From: Sheuella sp.
Lineage (GTDB): Bacteria; Pseudomonadota; Gammaproteobacteria; Burkholderiales; Burkholderiaceae_B
NCBI GenBank assembly: GCA_030650995.1
Contig: JAUSCY010000093.1
Location: 22,339-86,338 of the forward strand
Reading direction: 5' to 3'
Length of the DNA stretch: 64,000 nucleotides
Part shown: one piece after another, positions 17,083 through 26,916 of the stretch
Position numbering within the stretch: the stretch's first letter is position 1
Layout: every line of letters starts with the position of its first letter
Notes under the pieces: model-generated
What the model was told of the DNA's origin: nothing
What the model saw: the letters and a program-made list of their open reading frames with translations, nothing else
Database searches by the model: none
Translations under genes and position numbers: made by a program

Positions 17083-18272
17083 GCCAGACTGCAATCCGTC
17101 CTCTGGACGGCATCACTGTTGTGAGTCTTGAACACGCTATCGCTGCGCCTTTCTGTACCCGTCAGTTAGCGGATATGGGTGCACGCGTCATCAAAGTCGA
17201 GCGCCCGGGTGTTGGTGATTTTGCCCGTAAGTATGACGAGCGTACACGTGGAATGGCGTCGCATTTTGTCTGGACGAATCGTTCAAAAGAAAGCCTGACA
17301 CTTGATCTTAAACACCCGCAAGCAGCACCTATTCTGGAGGAGTTACTTGCTCAGGCTGATGTACTCGTGCAGAACCTGGCTCCAGGTGCCGCCGCGCGCA
17401 TGGGGCTGTCGTTTGAAGCCTTGCACAAGAAATTCCCCCGTTTGATTGTCTGTGATATTTCCGGATACGGCGAGGGCGGTCCTTACGAAACCAAAAAAGC
17501 CTATGATTTGCTGATTCAGAGCGAGAGTGGCTTTGTCTCCGTGACGGGTTCTGCGGATGCGCCTGCCAAAGCAGGTTGTTCGATTGCTGACATCGCAGCG
17601 GGCTCCTATGCTTATTCAGGCATTCTCAATGCTTTATTGTTGCGTGGCAAAACGGGTCTTGGCAGTCACCTCGATGTATCGATGCTCGAGAGCATGGTTG
17701 AGTGGATGAGCTTTCCGATGTATTACGCTTTTGAAGGGGCCGCACCGCCGCCGCGTGCAGGCGCGGCACATGCCACTATATATCCCTACGGGCCCTTTCC
17801 TGTTGGCGATGGCAGCAATGTCATGCTGGGCCTGCAAAATGAGCGTGAGTGGCGCGTCTTTTGTGAAAAAGTGCTCAATCAGCCTGCTCTGGCCGATGAG
17901 GCGGACTTTTCTTCCAACTCCTTGCGTGTTGCCAACCGTGATCGCTTGCGTGGTTTGATCGTCAGCGCGTTTTCGCAGATGACGATCGACCAGGTCGTGA
18001 ACGATCTCGAGAATGCCGGTATTGCGAACGCGCGTGTCAACGAAATGAAGGATGTCTGGGCGCATCCACAACTGAAAGCGCGCAATCGCTGGACTGAAGT
18101 CGATAGCCCGGTGGGAGCGTTACCCGCATTGATTCCGCCTGCTACCAACAATCAGTTTGAAGCGCGTATGGATCCTATCCCGGCGATTGGTGAACATACA
18201 CATGCAATTCTGAAGGAACTGGGCGTGTCACCAGAGACTGTGGCGGTGCTCGAGGCGGATAAGGCGATTTGA
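17079..18272 (+). CDS. CaiB/BaiF family (class III) CoA-transferase
   Basis: Class III CoA-transferase (397 aa). It has LDGITVVSLEHAIAAPFCTRQLADMGARVIKVERPG at the N-terminus, with the LEHAIAAPF variant typical of the citramalate/mesaconyl-CoA and itaconate-type transferase branch. The catalytic Asp is in CSIADIAAG, followed by GLGSHLDVSMLESM. It is the last gene of the dehydrogenase-dehydrogenase-hydratase-transferase operon, overlapping the hydratase by 4 nt. It runs to within 11 nt of the converging folK gene, leaving no room for a terminator between them. Confidence 0.9.
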   Translation: MSQTAIRPLDGITVVSLEHAIAAPFCTRQLADMGARVIKVERPGVGDFARKYDERTRGMASHFVWTNRSKESLTLDLKHPQAAPILEELLAQADVLVQNLAPGAAARMGLSFEALHKKFPRLIVCDISGYGEGGPYETKKAYDLLIQSESGFVSVTGSADAPAKAGCSIADIAAGSYAYSGILNALLLRGKTGLGSHLDVSMLESMVEWMSFPMYYAFEGAAPPPRAGAAHATIYPYGPFPVGDGSNVMLGLQNEREWRVFCEKVLNQPALADEADFSSNSLRVANRDRLRGLIVSAFSQMTIDQVVNDLENAGIANARVNEMKDVWAHPQLKARNRWTEVDSPVGALPALIPPATNNQFEARMDPIPAIGEHTHAILKELGVSPETVAVLEADKAI

Positions 18273-18283
18273 CGCAGGTCAGG

Positions 18284-18763
18284 TCAATCCGGTAGTAGCC
18301 AGATTTTCTGGTCGCTGCAGGCCTTGATCAGTGTATCGATAGGCCCTTGAGGTAATTGGAGCTCAGGCTCCAATTCTTTGAGTGGCTCCAGTACAAAGGC
18401 CCGCTGGTGCATTCTTGGATGCGGGAGAATTAATCTGGGTGTTGAGATTTCGATCCCGTCGTACCAGAGTAAGTCCAGATCAAGGGTGCGGGGTGCATTA
18501 CGATAGGGCCGCGCACGACCATGTTCGAGTTCGATCGACTGGAGCAGATTTAATAAGTTGATCGGTGCGAGCGTGGTCTCTAGACTTGCCACCGCATTGA
18601 TGAATACAGGGCCTTGCGCCTCGACAGGATCGCTCGCATACAAACGTGAGCACTGAACATTCAAAATGCCCGCTGCAGACTGCAGTTCAAGAATGGCATC
18701 AACAATCGTCTGATGAGCATTGCCGAGATTTGCACCCAAGCCGACCAAGGCGTGCGCGTTCAT
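18284..18763 (-). CDS. folK: 2-amino-4-hydroxy-6-hydroxymethyldihydropteridine pyrophosphokinase
   Basis: FolK transfers pyrophosphate from ATP to the pterin in folate synthesis. At 159 aa it matches E. coli HPPK (159). GLGANLGNAHQTI (8-20), the loop RPYRNAPRTLDLDLLWYDG with the two metal-binding aspartates, and LPHPRMHQRAFVLEPL are all family signatures. It is the last gene of hda-HAD-pcnB-folK. Its ATG lies inside a tandem 11-bp repeat that also makes an upstream ATG, so a three-codon ORF (ATG AAT TCA TAA) ends on the folK start as TAATG. No clear ribosome site is seen, which fits coupling to pcnB. Confidence 0.96.
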   Translation of the reverse strand: MNAHALVGLGANLGNAHQTIVDAILELQSAAGILNVQCSRLYASDPVEAQGPVFINAVASLETTLAPINLLNLLQSIELEHGRARPYRNAPRTLDLDLLWYDGIEISTPRLILPHPRMHQRAFVLEPLKELEPELQLPQGPIDTLIKACSDQKIWLLPD

Positions 18764-18780
18764 TATGAATTCATTATGAA
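18759..18780. repeat. Tandem 11-bp repeat duplicating the folK start codon
   Basis: TTCATTATGAA occurs twice in perfect tandem (18759-18769 and 18770-18780). Each copy is itself a palindrome around a central T. On the minus strand each copy provides an ATG: the distal copy opens a three-codon ORF stopping at TAA, whose last A is the first base of the folK ATG in the proximal copy. The unit probably arose by slippage. Confidence 0.9.
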
Positions 18781-18783
18781 TGA

Positions 18784-20160
18784 CTAGACTGTAGGTGCAT
18801 TGCCATGATCAACAGGTACGCGCGATGGGCCTGTACGGCGTTTGCGTGTGCGGCTGCGTGGACCGCCCGGCCCACTTCCTTCGCGTGGCAGCTTGCTCAG
18901 GTCCTCAAGCATCGTGGCGCGGGCATCATCCTCTGCATTGGCCAGATCCATCCACCATTGCGCAAGTACGCTGTCAAATTGACCGGCAGCGGCGCGTAAC
19001 TGCAGAAAATCGACGGCTGCGCGAAAACGCGGTTGTTCAAGCATGCGCCAGATCGACTTGGGCAGGCGCTTGTCGAAGCGCGGTTGCATGAACCAGATTT
19101 CACGCATATCTGAACTGAAACGTTTTTGTATAGCAAGCGTTTTAGTTTGTTTTTCAAGCACGGCGTCAGCCGCTTGCATCAGAGCCGGGATACCCGTATC
19201 ACCTTGTTTAATCAGCTTTTTCCATTGCAGATCGACCTCTTGCCACAATAGCGCAGCAAACAGAAAGCTCGGGCTGACAGTCTTTCCGCTGCGGACCCGG
19301 TGATCGGTTCGGTCAAGGGCGAGTTCAATGAACTCTTCGCCACCCGGTTGTTCAAATACAACATCAAGCAAGGGCAGCATGCCGTGATGTAAGCCATCCT
19401 GGCGTAATTGCTGCAGGCAATCCATTGCGTGACCACAGGTCAGCAGCTTGAGCATTTCGTCAAACAGCCGGGAAGAGGGGACGTTCGCAATCAAGCCCGC
19501 CATCGACAGCAGGGGGTCTTTCGATGCGGGATCAATCGTGCCATTCAGTTTGACCGCGAATCTTACTGCGCGAAGCATACGAACGGGATCTTCGCGGTAA
19601 CGCGTGGAGGGATCGCCGATCATACGCACTACGCGTTTTTTCAGATCATCTACGCCCTGATGAAAATCGATGACTTGCTCGTTGGTGGGGTCGTAATAGA
19701 GCGCATTAATCGTAAAGTCACGCCTGACTGCGTCTTGCTCATGTGTACCAAATTCGTTATCGCGCAGAATCCGTCCATGATCGTCTGTAGACTGGGTTTC
19801 TGACGCGGGTGCGCGAAAGGTCGATGTCTCGATAATTTCCTGACCAAAAACGACATGCACCAGCTGAAATCGACGTCCGATGATGCGGGCACGTCTGAAA
19901 AGCGCACGTATTTGTTCAGGCGTTGCATTGGTGGCAACGTCAAAATCTTTTGGTTCAAGCCCGACAATCAGGTCGCGTACAGCGCCCCCGACGATGTAAG
20001 CCTGGTAGCCTTCGTGCTGAAGGACTTCGCATACTTTGATGGCGTGACGAGAGACGTTGCGGCGATCAATGCCGTGCTTATCTCGGCCGATATGCTGCAC
20101 ACCTTGCTTTTTGGTATTGAACAACTGTCCAACAAAACGTTTGATTGTGTCGGTAATCAT
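18784..20160 (-). CDS. pcnB: Poly(A) polymerase I (PcnB)
   Basis: RNA 3'-polyadenylating nucleotidyltransferase that marks RNAs for decay (458 aa; E. coli 465). The catalytic motif AYIVGGAVRDLIVGLEPKDFDVATNA holds GGxVRD and the DxD pair in the N-terminal palm. RRDFTINALYYDP and GDPSTRYREDPVRMLRAVRFA are the nucleotide-binding and neck elements. The tail is strongly basic (RSRTRKRRTGPSR), as in PcnB and unlike CCA-adding enzymes. The frame is open 16 codons further upstream, but the ATG at 20160 shares one base with the HAD stop codon (TGATG) and fits the family N-terminus. Confidence 0.94.
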   Translation of the reverse strand: MITDTIKRFVGQLFNTKKQGVQHIGRDKHGIDRRNVSRHAIKVCEVLQHEGYQAYIVGGAVRDLIVGLEPKDFDVATNATPEQIRALFRRARIIGRRFQLVHVVFGQEIIETSTFRAPASETQSTDDHGRILRDNEFGTHEQDAVRRDFTINALYYDPTNEQVIDFHQGVDDLKKRVVRMIGDPSTRYREDPVRMLRAVRFAVKLNGTIDPASKDPLLSMAGLIANVPSSRLFDEMLKLLTCGHAMDCLQQLRQDGLHHGMLPLLDVVFEQPGGEEFIELALDRTDHRVRSGKTVSPSFLFAALLWQEVDLQWKKLIKQGDTGIPALMQAADAVLEKQTKTLAIQKRFSSDMREIWFMQPRFDKRLPKSIWRMLEQPRFRAAVDFLQLRAAAGQFDSVLAQWWMDLANAEDDARATMLEDLSKLPREGSGPGGPRSRTRKRRTGPSRVPVDHGNAPTV

Positions 20161-20858
20161 CAGGATTTGTTGTCTGCCGTATGAGTGAATAAGTTGATGA
20201 CTGGCCAATTACGTTGTTTGGCGATGCTGAGCAGGCTTGGGCTGGGGTTAGTCACGATCGGATGTGTGACAACCTCAAGCAAGGGCAAGTCGTTGATTGA
20301 ATCACTGTAGAAATAGGATTCATCGAAATCAGTGAGTTTTTTATTTAAGCTTGATAACCAGTGATTGACCCGCACAACCTTGCCGGCTTTGAAGCTCGGT
20401 GTACCCAGAATTTTTCCGGTGTAACGGCCAGCAATGTATTCAGGATCCGTTGCGATCAGTGTCTGCACGCCGAATGCCCGCGCGATGGGCGCAGTCACAA
20501 AGCTGTTGGTAGCGGTCACCATGGCGCATAAGTCACCTGCTGCCAGGTGACGCTGCACGAGATCAACGGCCTGTTCTGTCATGGCCGGACGAATCACACG
20601 CTGCATGAAGTCTTCATGCCATGCCGCAAGCATGTGGGGAGGGTGGGCGCAGAGCAAGCCCAGCATGAACTCCGCTGCTTGTTCAGCAGTCAGATCTCCG
20701 GCGTTGTAGCGATCCATGAGCTCTTCATTTTTGCGCAAAGCAGTCTCGGGATCACCCGCACGACCTGTTTTAGCCAAATACTCAGCCCATTGGTGGTCAC
20801 TGTCTAGCGGCAGAAGTGTGTGGTCTAGATCAAAAAGTGCCAGGCGTCTGGTTGTCAT
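20160..20858 (-). CDS. HAD family (subfamily IB) phosphatase
   Basis: Soluble HAD hydrolase (232 aa) of the SerB-like IB subgroup. The nucleophile motif is LFDLDHTLLPLDSD (8-21) with Asp at 10 and 12 equivalents. Motif II is in MVTATNS and motif III-IV in YFYSDSINDLPLLE. A helical cap of about 80 residues follows motif I. Members of this group dephosphorylate small metabolites such as phosphoserine, histidinol phosphate or glycerol phosphate; which one applies here is open. It overlaps hda by 4 nt and pcnB by 1 nt. This hda-HAD-pcnB-folK order is common in Bordetella and relatives. Confidence 0.9.
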   Translation of the reverse strand: MTTRRLALFDLDHTLLPLDSDHQWAEYLAKTGRAGDPETALRKNEELMDRYNAGDLTAEQAAEFMLGLLCAHPPHMLAAWHEDFMQRVIRPAMTEQAVDLVQRHLAAGDLCAMVTATNSFVTAPIARAFGVQTLIATDPEYIAGRYTGKILGTPSFKAGKVVRVNHWLSSLNKKLTDFDESYFYSDSINDLPLLEVVTHPIVTNPSPSLLSIAKQRNWPVINLFTHTADNKS

Positions 20859-21556
20859 GTCGATAACAGAAAATCACGGTCGGCCAGCATCGTGCGTAAA
20901 AGTGGCACGGTCACGGTCCGATGTTTAGAGAGCGAATACCGGTCAAGTGCATCAACCAGTGCAAAAAGTTGACGAATGTCGCGCGAATAATGAACAAGCA
21001 TCCAGTCAAGAACTTCAGGGGAAAGGGGCAGGCCCTGACCCTCGGCATATGCCTTGAGGGCCTCGAACTTATCTTTATCCGAAAGTGGATCCAGCCGGAA
21101 AACCAGATCCCATCCCAGGCGCGTACGCAAATCTTCGCGCAAAGACATCATCATCGGTGCACGATCCCCCGTCACCGCCAGCGCAAACGCCGATTCGGTC
21201 GTTGCACAGGCACGCCAACGATTGTACAGGGCAAATACGCATGCCTGTTGATCTTCAGACATATCCTGGATGTCATCGATCGCGATCAGTTTATGGCCCA
21301 GCTGCTCAGATGAGGTCGCCACTGACATCATGAACTCGGCCGAAGTGGCAAAATTCAGGTAGATTGCGGGTGTTTTTTGAGAAAGGGCACGCAGAATATG
21401 GCTGCGACCCGAGCCTGGAGGTCCCCAGAAATAGAGCGCACGACCCGCTTGCAGGCCTTGCGCAGCATCGATCGCCGCGCCATTTGCCCCTATGACAGTG
21501 CTGTCTAAAGTGGGTTCTGGTGCGGGGATAATTTCAAGTAGTAACTGCCGATTCAT
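20855..21556 (-). CDS. hda: DnaA regulatory inactivator Hda
   Basis: Hda-like AAA+ protein (233 aa; E. coli Hda 233), which with the sliding clamp stimulates DnaA-ATP hydrolysis after replication starts. The start MNRQLLLEI contains QLLLEI, consistent with the clamp-binding QL-x-L peptide expected at the N-terminus. The P-loop is [11 protein letters not shown], with Arg in place of the usual Lys, as in many Hda proteins. [10 protein letters not shown] is the Walker B region. The frame is open 15 codons further upstream, but the ATG at 21556 is preferred because it puts the clamp motif at the extreme N-terminus. It diverges from purM with 72 nt between starts. Confidence 0.92.
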   Translation of the reverse strand: MNRQLLLEIIPAPEPTLDSTVIGANGAAIDAAQGLQAGRALYFWGPPGSGRSHILRALSQKTPAIYLNFATSAEFMMSVATSSEQLGHKLIAIDDIQDMSEDQQACVFALYNRWRACATTESAFALAVTGDRAPMMMSLREDLRTRLGWDLVFRLDPLSDKDKFEALKAYAEGQGLPLSPEVLDWMLVHYSRDIRQLFALVDALDRYSLSKHRTVTVPLLRTMLADRDFLLST

Positions 21557-21628
21557 CGACTCATCGTAAAATTGGTTAAAACCACGTATAAAACTCCGCA
21601 ATTGTCACATAACAACGGCTTTTATCTT

Positions 21629-22675
21629 ATGACTCAATCACAAGCTCCTTTGACCTACCGCGACGCAGGTGTCGATATTGATGCAGGCGATGCTCTGGTC
21701 GACCGCATCAAACCACTGGCTGCACGTACGATGCGCGAGGGTGTTCTGGCAGGTATCGGCGGATTTGGAGCCCTATTCGAGGTTCCTAAGCGCTACAAAG
21801 AGCCTGTACTGGTCTCGGGTACGGATGGCGTCGGCACCAAGCTCAAGCTGGCTTTTGACTGGCAGCGCCACGATACCGTCGGGATCGATCTGGTCGCGAT
21901 GAGTGTGAACGACATTCTTGTTCAGGGTGCCGAGCCACTGTTTTTCCTGGATTATTTTGCCTGCGGCAAACTTTCAGTTGATATTGCCGCGCAGGTAGTG
22001 GGTGGTATCGCCAAAGGTTGTGAGCTGTCGGGCTGTGCATTGATTGGTGGCGAAACGGCTGAAATGCCAGGAATGTACCCGGATGGCGAATACGACCTGG
22101 CTGGTTTTGCCGTGGGCGCCGCAGAAAAATCCAAGCTCATTGATGGCAAATCAATTGTCCCAGGTGATGTGGTGCTGGGTCTGGCATCGAGCGGTGCCCA
22201 TTCAAATGGATTTTCTTTACTGCGCAAGATCTTGCAACGTGCCAACGCACATCCTGATCAGGATTTCCACGGCCGCTCCTTGGGTGACGTGGTGATGGCG
22301 CCTACCCGTCTTTATGTGAAGCCTGTCCTGTCTATCCTGGCTGAATTCGGCTCTGATATCAAAGGACTGGCACATATCACTGGTGGTGGTTTGCTGGATA
22401 ATGTGCCACGTATATTGCAGCCGGGGTTGCAAGCCCATCTGCATCGTGATGCCTGGACCATGCCTGAGTTGTTTTCATGGATACAGCGCGAAGGCGGGGT
22501 GGCTGATATAGAAATGCATCGCGTTTTTAATTGCGGTATCGGCATGGTCGTTGTTGTTCCAGCTGCCAAGGCTGACGCCATCATGGGCGCGTTCAAGGCT
22601 GCCGGTGAAACGGTTTATCAGCTGGGTGATATTCGTGCGTGCGCGGCAGATCAGGCACAGACTGTAGTCGTGTGA
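21629..22675 (+). CDS. purM: Phosphoribosylformylglycinamidine cyclo-ligase (AIR synthetase)
   Basis: PurM closes the imidazole ring to make AIR in purine synthesis, using ATP. At 348 aa it matches the family (E. coli 345). [21 protein letters not shown] (about 10-30), [37 protein letters not shown] and [13 protein letters not shown] are invariant-type blocks. The frame extends 19 codons upstream, but the ATG at 21629 fits homologues. The open extension covers most of the gap shared with divergent hda. It converges with miaA after 31 nt without a recognisable terminator. Confidence 0.96.
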   Translation: MTQSQAPLTYRDAGVDIDAGDALVDRIKPLAARTMREGVLAGIGGFGALFEVPKRYKEPVLVSGTDGVGTKLKLAFDWQRHDTVGIDLVAMSVNDILVQGAEPLFFLDYFACGKLSVDIAAQVVGGIAKGCELSGCALIGGETAEMPGMYPDGEYDLAGFAVGAAEKSKLIDGKSIVPGDVVLGLASSGAHSNGFSLLRKILQRANAHPDQDFHGRSLGDVVMAPTRLYVKPVLSILAEFGSDIKGLAHITGGGLLDNVPRILQPGLQAHLHRDAWTMPELFSWIQREGGVADIEMHRVFNCGIGMVVVVPAAKADAIMGAFKAAGETVYQLGDIRACAADQAQTVVV

Positions 22676-22706
22676 TGCCCGTTAGTTCTGTTCATGCATG
22701 CGGGTG

Positions 22707-23648
22707 TTAAGGTTGTTGTTGAGCGACGAGGTCGATTACTTCCTGCACTGCATGCTGTGAAAGCGAATCAACCACGAGTCTTCCAGGCAGACTGCGCAGC
22801 CAGGTCAGCTGACGTTTTGCCAGTTGGCGCGTAGCTGCGATGGCTTGCTCGCGGGCTTGCTCCAGGCTGATTTCTCCCTCGAGCATGGACCAGATCTGTC
22901 GGTAGCCTACGCAGCGCACGGATGGCAGTCCTGTATGCAAATCTTTTCTCTGATGCAACGCGCGCACTTCTTCAATGAATCCTGTCTCTAGCATCAGATC
23001 AAAGCGTTGTTCGATGCGGGTATGCAACACGCTACGGTCGCTGGGTTCCAGACTGATCGTGACTGTTGGCACAGGGGCATCGGTCTGTTGCGCATGACCT
23101 AAAAGCTCAGACATCGGTTTACCGCTGATGCGCCAGATTTCCAGTGCGCGTCCAACACGCTGACTGTCATTGGGAGAAAGACGTGCTGCAGTGACGGGAT
23201 CGATTACACCGAGTTTGGTATGCATGGCGGGCCAGCCAATGGCTGCTGCTTGCGTTTCAATCTCAATACGAATTTCAGGATTTGCGGTTGGCAAGTTATT
23301 CAGACCGTCACGCAAAGCCTTGAAGTAAAGCATCGTTCCACCCGCAAGCAACGGCATGTGGCCACGTACCTTGATCTGTGCCGCACATTGCAACGCATCG
23401 TGTCTGAAAGCAGCGGCTGAATAAGACTCGGAGGGATCGCGAATATCCAGCAGATGATGCTTGATTGTTTGTTGTTCGGTCCTGGAGGGTTTGGCTGTGC
23501 CAATATCCATGCCACGGTAAATCGTAGCGGAATCTACATTGATAATTTCAGTCGGCCAGCGTTGTGCAATCGCACAGGCGATTGCACTTTTGCCAGATGC
23601 AGTCGGACCCGCCAGACATAACAACGGCACGTCTGATCCGGTCATCAT
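22707..23648 (-). CDS. miaA: tRNA dimethylallyltransferase
   Basis: MiaA adds a dimethylallyl group to A37 of tRNAs reading UNN codons (313 aa; E. coli 316). The P-loop [13 protein letters not shown] is at 12-24, the catalytic Asp/Ser segment [19 protein letters not shown] follows, and [18 protein letters not shown] is conserved. [14 protein letters not shown] is the C-terminal tRNA-contact motif. The gene overlaps mutL by 4 nt. Either of two adjacent ATG codons could be used. The tsaE-amiC-mutL-miaA order is the classic proteobacterial cluster; hfq, next in E. coli, is absent here because purM converges. Confidence 0.96.
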   Translation of the reverse strand: MMTGSDVPLLCLAGPTASGKSAIACAIAQRWPTEIINVDSATIYRGMDIGTAKPSRTEQQTIKHHLLDIRDPSESYSAAAFRHDALQCAAQIKVRGHMPLLAGGTMLYFKALRDGLNNLPTANPEIRIEIETQAAAIGWPAMHTKLGVIDPVTAARLSPNDSQRVGRALEIWRISGKPMSELLGHAQQTDAPVPTVTISLEPSDRSVLHTRIEQRFDLMLETGFIEEVRALHQRKDLHTGLPSVRCVGYRQIWSMLEGEISLEQAREQAIAATRQLAKRQLTWLRSLPGRLVVDSLSQHAVQEVIDLVAQQQP

Positions 23649-25471
23649 TGGCCACGCAAAAACAGCTTGTCCAGATCCGATACATTCCAGTGCACCCAGG
23701 TTGGACGGCCGTGATTACATTGGTCTGCACGTTCGGTTTGTTCCATTTGTCTGAGCAAGCCGTTCATCTCTTCGATGGTTAATTGGCGATTGGCCCGAAC
23801 CGCACCATGACAAGCCATCGTTGCCAGGAGTGTGTTGCGTTGTTCTGTTAACAGTCTGCTCGCACCGATCTGATCCAGGTCGCGCAACACGCCACGCGCC
23901 AGGGCTTCGAGATCTCCGCGAGCGAGCATCGCGGGTACCGCACGTAAAGTCATGGATTGAGGACCGGCTGCTGCCATTTCAAAACCAAGTGACAGCAATT
24001 GTTCATGACACTCCTGAACCAGCGCCATTTCTTTTTCCGTGACACGAAAAACAACAGGTACGAGCAGCGCTTGCTGAGGCAAGGTTTGTTCGTCCAGTGC
24101 GTGCTTGAGTTGTTCGTATACGACACGTTCATGTGCAGCGTGCATGTCGATCAGGGCAAGTCCCTTGGCAGTCTGGGAGAGGATGTAGATACCATGCACT
24201 TGGGCCAGTGCTCTGCCTAGCGGCCAGGTCACGGGTTCTTCATTCAGCGGTTGATATAGAGGTTGCCATTGTGCTGAAGCGGCTGGTCCGGTACTTGAAC
24301 CGGGATAGCCTGGTGCGGTGCCCTCGCGCAGGTGCAGGGGTTGTTGTGCGACAGATTGCCAGGAGTAGGGTGCTGATTGCTGCTCACCGGCGGGGTGTGA
24401 TTGTCCAGGATACGTTGGGTGACGCGCGGGATGAAAGGTTTCACCAGACTGGTGTGATGCAGGTGCGGTGTAACCACCCGTACCTGCAGTACCAGAAAGC
24501 GCCTGGGTGACTGTTTGTGAAACAAATCTGTGCACCGCGCCGCTGTCTCTGAATCGCACTTCGTGTTTGGCGGGATGTACGTTGACATCGACAGCAACAG
24601 GATCGATTTGCAGGAACAAGACAAATGAAGGCTGCCTGTCGCCGTGCAAGACGTCCGCATAAGCACTGCGAATCGCATGGGCCACGGTTCGATCACGTAC
24701 ATGTCTGCCATTCACGTAAAGAAACTGTCGGTCTGCCCGAGCGCGTGAGGCAGTCGGACGCGTCACAACACCCAGCATCGAAATCAGTCCGCCTTGCGCG
24801 TTAACTTCTATGCCGTGTTCATTGAACTCCTCACCCAGGACATCGCTGATGCGTTGCAAGATGGTTGCGGGCAGCCACTGTCGGACCGCACGATCATTGT
24901 GAAATACTCTGAATCCGACTTCAGGAAAAGCCAATGCGATTCTTTCGACCGCATCTATGCAGTGGCCGAACTCGGTGGCTTCAGCACGCAGAAATTTCCT
25001 GCGTGCTGGTACCTGATCAAACAGATATCGCACATCAACGGTTGTACCCAGGGCGCCTGCTGCGGCAATTGGCTCAGCCATGCCCGACTCGTAACTCCAT
25101 GCGTGCGTGGCTTCTCGTGTCCGTGAAGTGAGTGTGAGCTGCGCGACCGAGGCGATTGAGGCGAGCGCCTCTCCTCTGAATCCCATTGAGTGGACAGACT
25201 CCAGCTCGCTCAGTGATGAGATTTTGCTGGTGGCGTGGCGGGTCAGCGCCAGGGATAATTCGTTCGCTTCGATTCCGCTGCCGTCATCAATCACGGCAAT
25301 GCGTCGAATGCCCCCCGCTTCGAGTCTGATCTCAATGGTTTGAGAACCTGCATCCACTGCATTTTCCACCAGCTCTTTCAATACGGAGGAGGGGCGTTCG
25401 ATGACCTCTCCAGCCGCGATTTGGCTGATGAGCAGGTCGGGTAACTGGGCAATGGGGCGGCGGGTAGACAT
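23645..25471 (-). CDS. mutL: DNA mismatch repair protein MutL
   Basis: MutL (608 aa) couples MutS mismatch recognition to strand incision. The GHKL ATPase is at the N-terminus: [31 protein letters not shown], and TSKISSL with [15 protein letters not shown] proline/glutamine-rich linker spans about 330-400. The C-terminal domain keeps the metal endonuclease signatures [21 protein letters not shown] and CNHGRPT, so it is a nicking-competent type, unlike E. coli MutL, which relies on MutH. The TTG at 25480 would add three codons; the ATG at 25471 is preferred. No strong ribosome site is visible, and amiC ends 80 nt downstream in the opposite sense of the map (upstream in the operon). Confidence 0.95.
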   Translation of the reverse strand: MSTRRPIAQLPDLLISQIAAGEVIERPSSVLKELVENAVDAGSQTIEIRLEAGGIRRIAVIDDGSGIEANELSLALTRHATSKISSLSELESVHSMGFRGEALASIASVAQLTLTSRTREATHAWSYESGMAEPIAAAGALGTTVDVRYLFDQVPARRKFLRAEATEFGHCIDAVERIALAFPEVGFRVFHNDRAVRQWLPATILQRISDVLGEEFNEHGIEVNAQGGLISMLGVVTRPTASRARADRQFLYVNGRHVRDRTVAHAIRSAYADVLHGDRQPSFVLFLQIDPVAVDVNVHPAKHEVRFRDSGAVHRFVSQTVTQALSGTAGTGGYTAPASHQSGETFHPARHPTYPGQSHPAGEQQSAPYSWQSVAQQPLHLREGTAPGYPGSSTGPAASAQWQPLYQPLNEEPVTWPLGRALAQVHGIYILSQTAKGLALIDMHAAHERVVYEQLKHALDEQTLPQQALLVPVVFRVTEKEMALVQECHEQLLSLGFEMAAAGPQSMTLRAVPAMLARGDLEALARGVLRDLDQIGASRLLTEQRNTLLATMACHGAVRANRQLTIEEMNGLLRQMEQTERADQCNHGRPTWVHWNVSDLDKLFLRGQ

Positions 25472-25551
25472 AGTGACCAAGGCAGCTTTGAAGACTGCAT
25501 TTTAGGGCTTGTTTGTACCTAATGCTTGGGCATTACAGCCTGACTGGTCTG

Positions 25552-26916
25552 TCAGCCGGCAGAAGCCAGATGCGGGTTGGCCGTAAAGAAACGCCTGATG
25601 CCGCCATGCAGGGCAGCAGCGAACTTATCCTGATCGCTGCTATTGCGCAGCATGCGTTCCTCATCAGGGTTACTGATAAAAGCTGTTTCGACCAGAATGG
25701 AGGGCATGTCAGGTGCTTTGAGCACAGCAAAAGCTGCTTGTTCAACCTGAGGCTTGTGCAAGCGATAGACGTTTTTCAGATCCCCGAGCACGCTGTCAGC
25801 GACTTTTACCGAGTCTTTGATTTGTGCGGAGGTTGAAAGATCAAGCAGGATTTTTGCAACTTGCCTGTCCTGAACCTGAAGGTTGATGCCACCAATCAGG
25901 TCTGCAGCGTTTTCTTTGTCAGCTAACCATCTTGCGGCTGAGCTTGATGCGCCGCTTGAAGAAAGGACATAGACGGAACTGCCGCCTGCGGTTGGGCGAA
26001 CAAAGGCATCGGCGTGAATGGATACGAAAAGATCTGCTTTCACACGACGTGCTTTTTCAACGCGGACATGCAGTGGAACGAAATAATCCCCATCGCGAGT
26101 CAGATAGGCACGCATACCCGGTGTTGCATCGATGCGGGCTTTAAGCTTTTGAGCGATCTGCAGTACGACATCTTTTTCTCGCGTGCCGCCTTTGCCAATT
26201 GCACCCGGATCTTCTCCTCCGTGACCTGGATCGAGTGCGATGGTTATCACGCGACTGCGACGTCCAAGTTTTGGTGTTTCTGTTAGCGGACTTGTGGAGG
26301 GCGGCGTAATGCTTTCGGGTAAGACTGGCAGACTGGCCATACCAGTGCCTTTGGGATTACGTCCAATGTCCTCGAGAATGCGAGCTAATGGATCCTCATC
26401 GTTTTTCTGCGGTTGCTTTTTGAGCAGTGCGGCCAGGGGATCTTGTGCAACTTTCGGATACAGGTCGAGTACCAGCCTGTATTTGTAATCACCAACAGGT
26501 TTTAGGGTGAATACCTGGGGTGCAATGGATTGTTTCAGGTCAAAGACCAGACGCACAATATTGGGGCGGTTCTGAGCGACACGCAGTGAACTGATGTAGG
26601 GGTCATCGGTACGAACCTTGCGCACCAGATCGTTCAGGGCCGGACTCATATCGAGTCCAGTGATGTCCACCACCATACGATGTGGTGATTCAAGTGTGAA
26701 GTGTTCTGCTTTGAGCTCACTGTCGAGCTCTAAAGTCACGCGCGTGTATTCATCGGCGGGCCAGGTGCGTACGGCTAACAAGCGTGACGCCATGGCGATG
26801 CGTGGAATGACAGGGAGAAGCAATAAAGTTGTAGCCGCGCCCAAGAGAGCGCGGCGATTTGGCGCTTTCAGGTTGGACTTAAGTTGGCCCTTTTCAGGGT
26901 TAGCGCGCAGAGCCAT
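25552..26916 (-). CDS. amiC: N-acetylmuramoyl-L-alanine amidase (AmiC-like, AMIN domain)
   Basis: Periplasmic cell-wall amidase (454 aa) that cuts the stem peptide from MurNAc during daughter-cell separation. Residues 21-44 form a probable Tat-type signal (NRRALLGAATTLLLLP then ending near AMAS). An AMIN domain, which targets the septum, follows at about 46-145. The zinc amidase_3 domain is at about 225-445, with metal ligands in LDPGHGGEDPG, the Glu of TREKDVV and SIHADAF, and catalytic Glu in LVETAFIS. Its start overlaps the end of tsaE by 49 nt, so it is likely coupled. Regulation is usually through EnvC/NlpD, not seen here. Confidence 0.94.
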   Translation of the reverse strand: MALRANPEKGQLKSNLKAPNRRALLGAATTLLLLPVIPRIAMASRLLAVRTWPADEYTRVTLELDSELKAEHFTLESPHRMVVDITGLDMSPALNDLVRKVRTDDPYISSLRVAQNRPNIVRLVFDLKQSIAPQVFTLKPVGDYKYRLVLDLYPKVAQDPLAALLKKQPQKNDEDPLARILEDIGRNPKGTGMASLPVLPESITPPSTSPLTETPKLGRRSRVITIALDPGHGGEDPGAIGKGGTREKDVVLQIAQKLKARIDATPGMRAYLTRDGDYFVPLHVRVEKARRVKADLFVSIHADAFVRPTAGGSSVYVLSSSGASSSAARWLADKENAADLIGGINLQVQDRQVAKILLDLSTSAQIKDSVKVADSVLGDLKNVYRLHKPQVEQAAFAVLKAPDMPSILVETAFISNPDEERMLRNSSDQDKFAAALHGGIRRFFTANPHLASAG

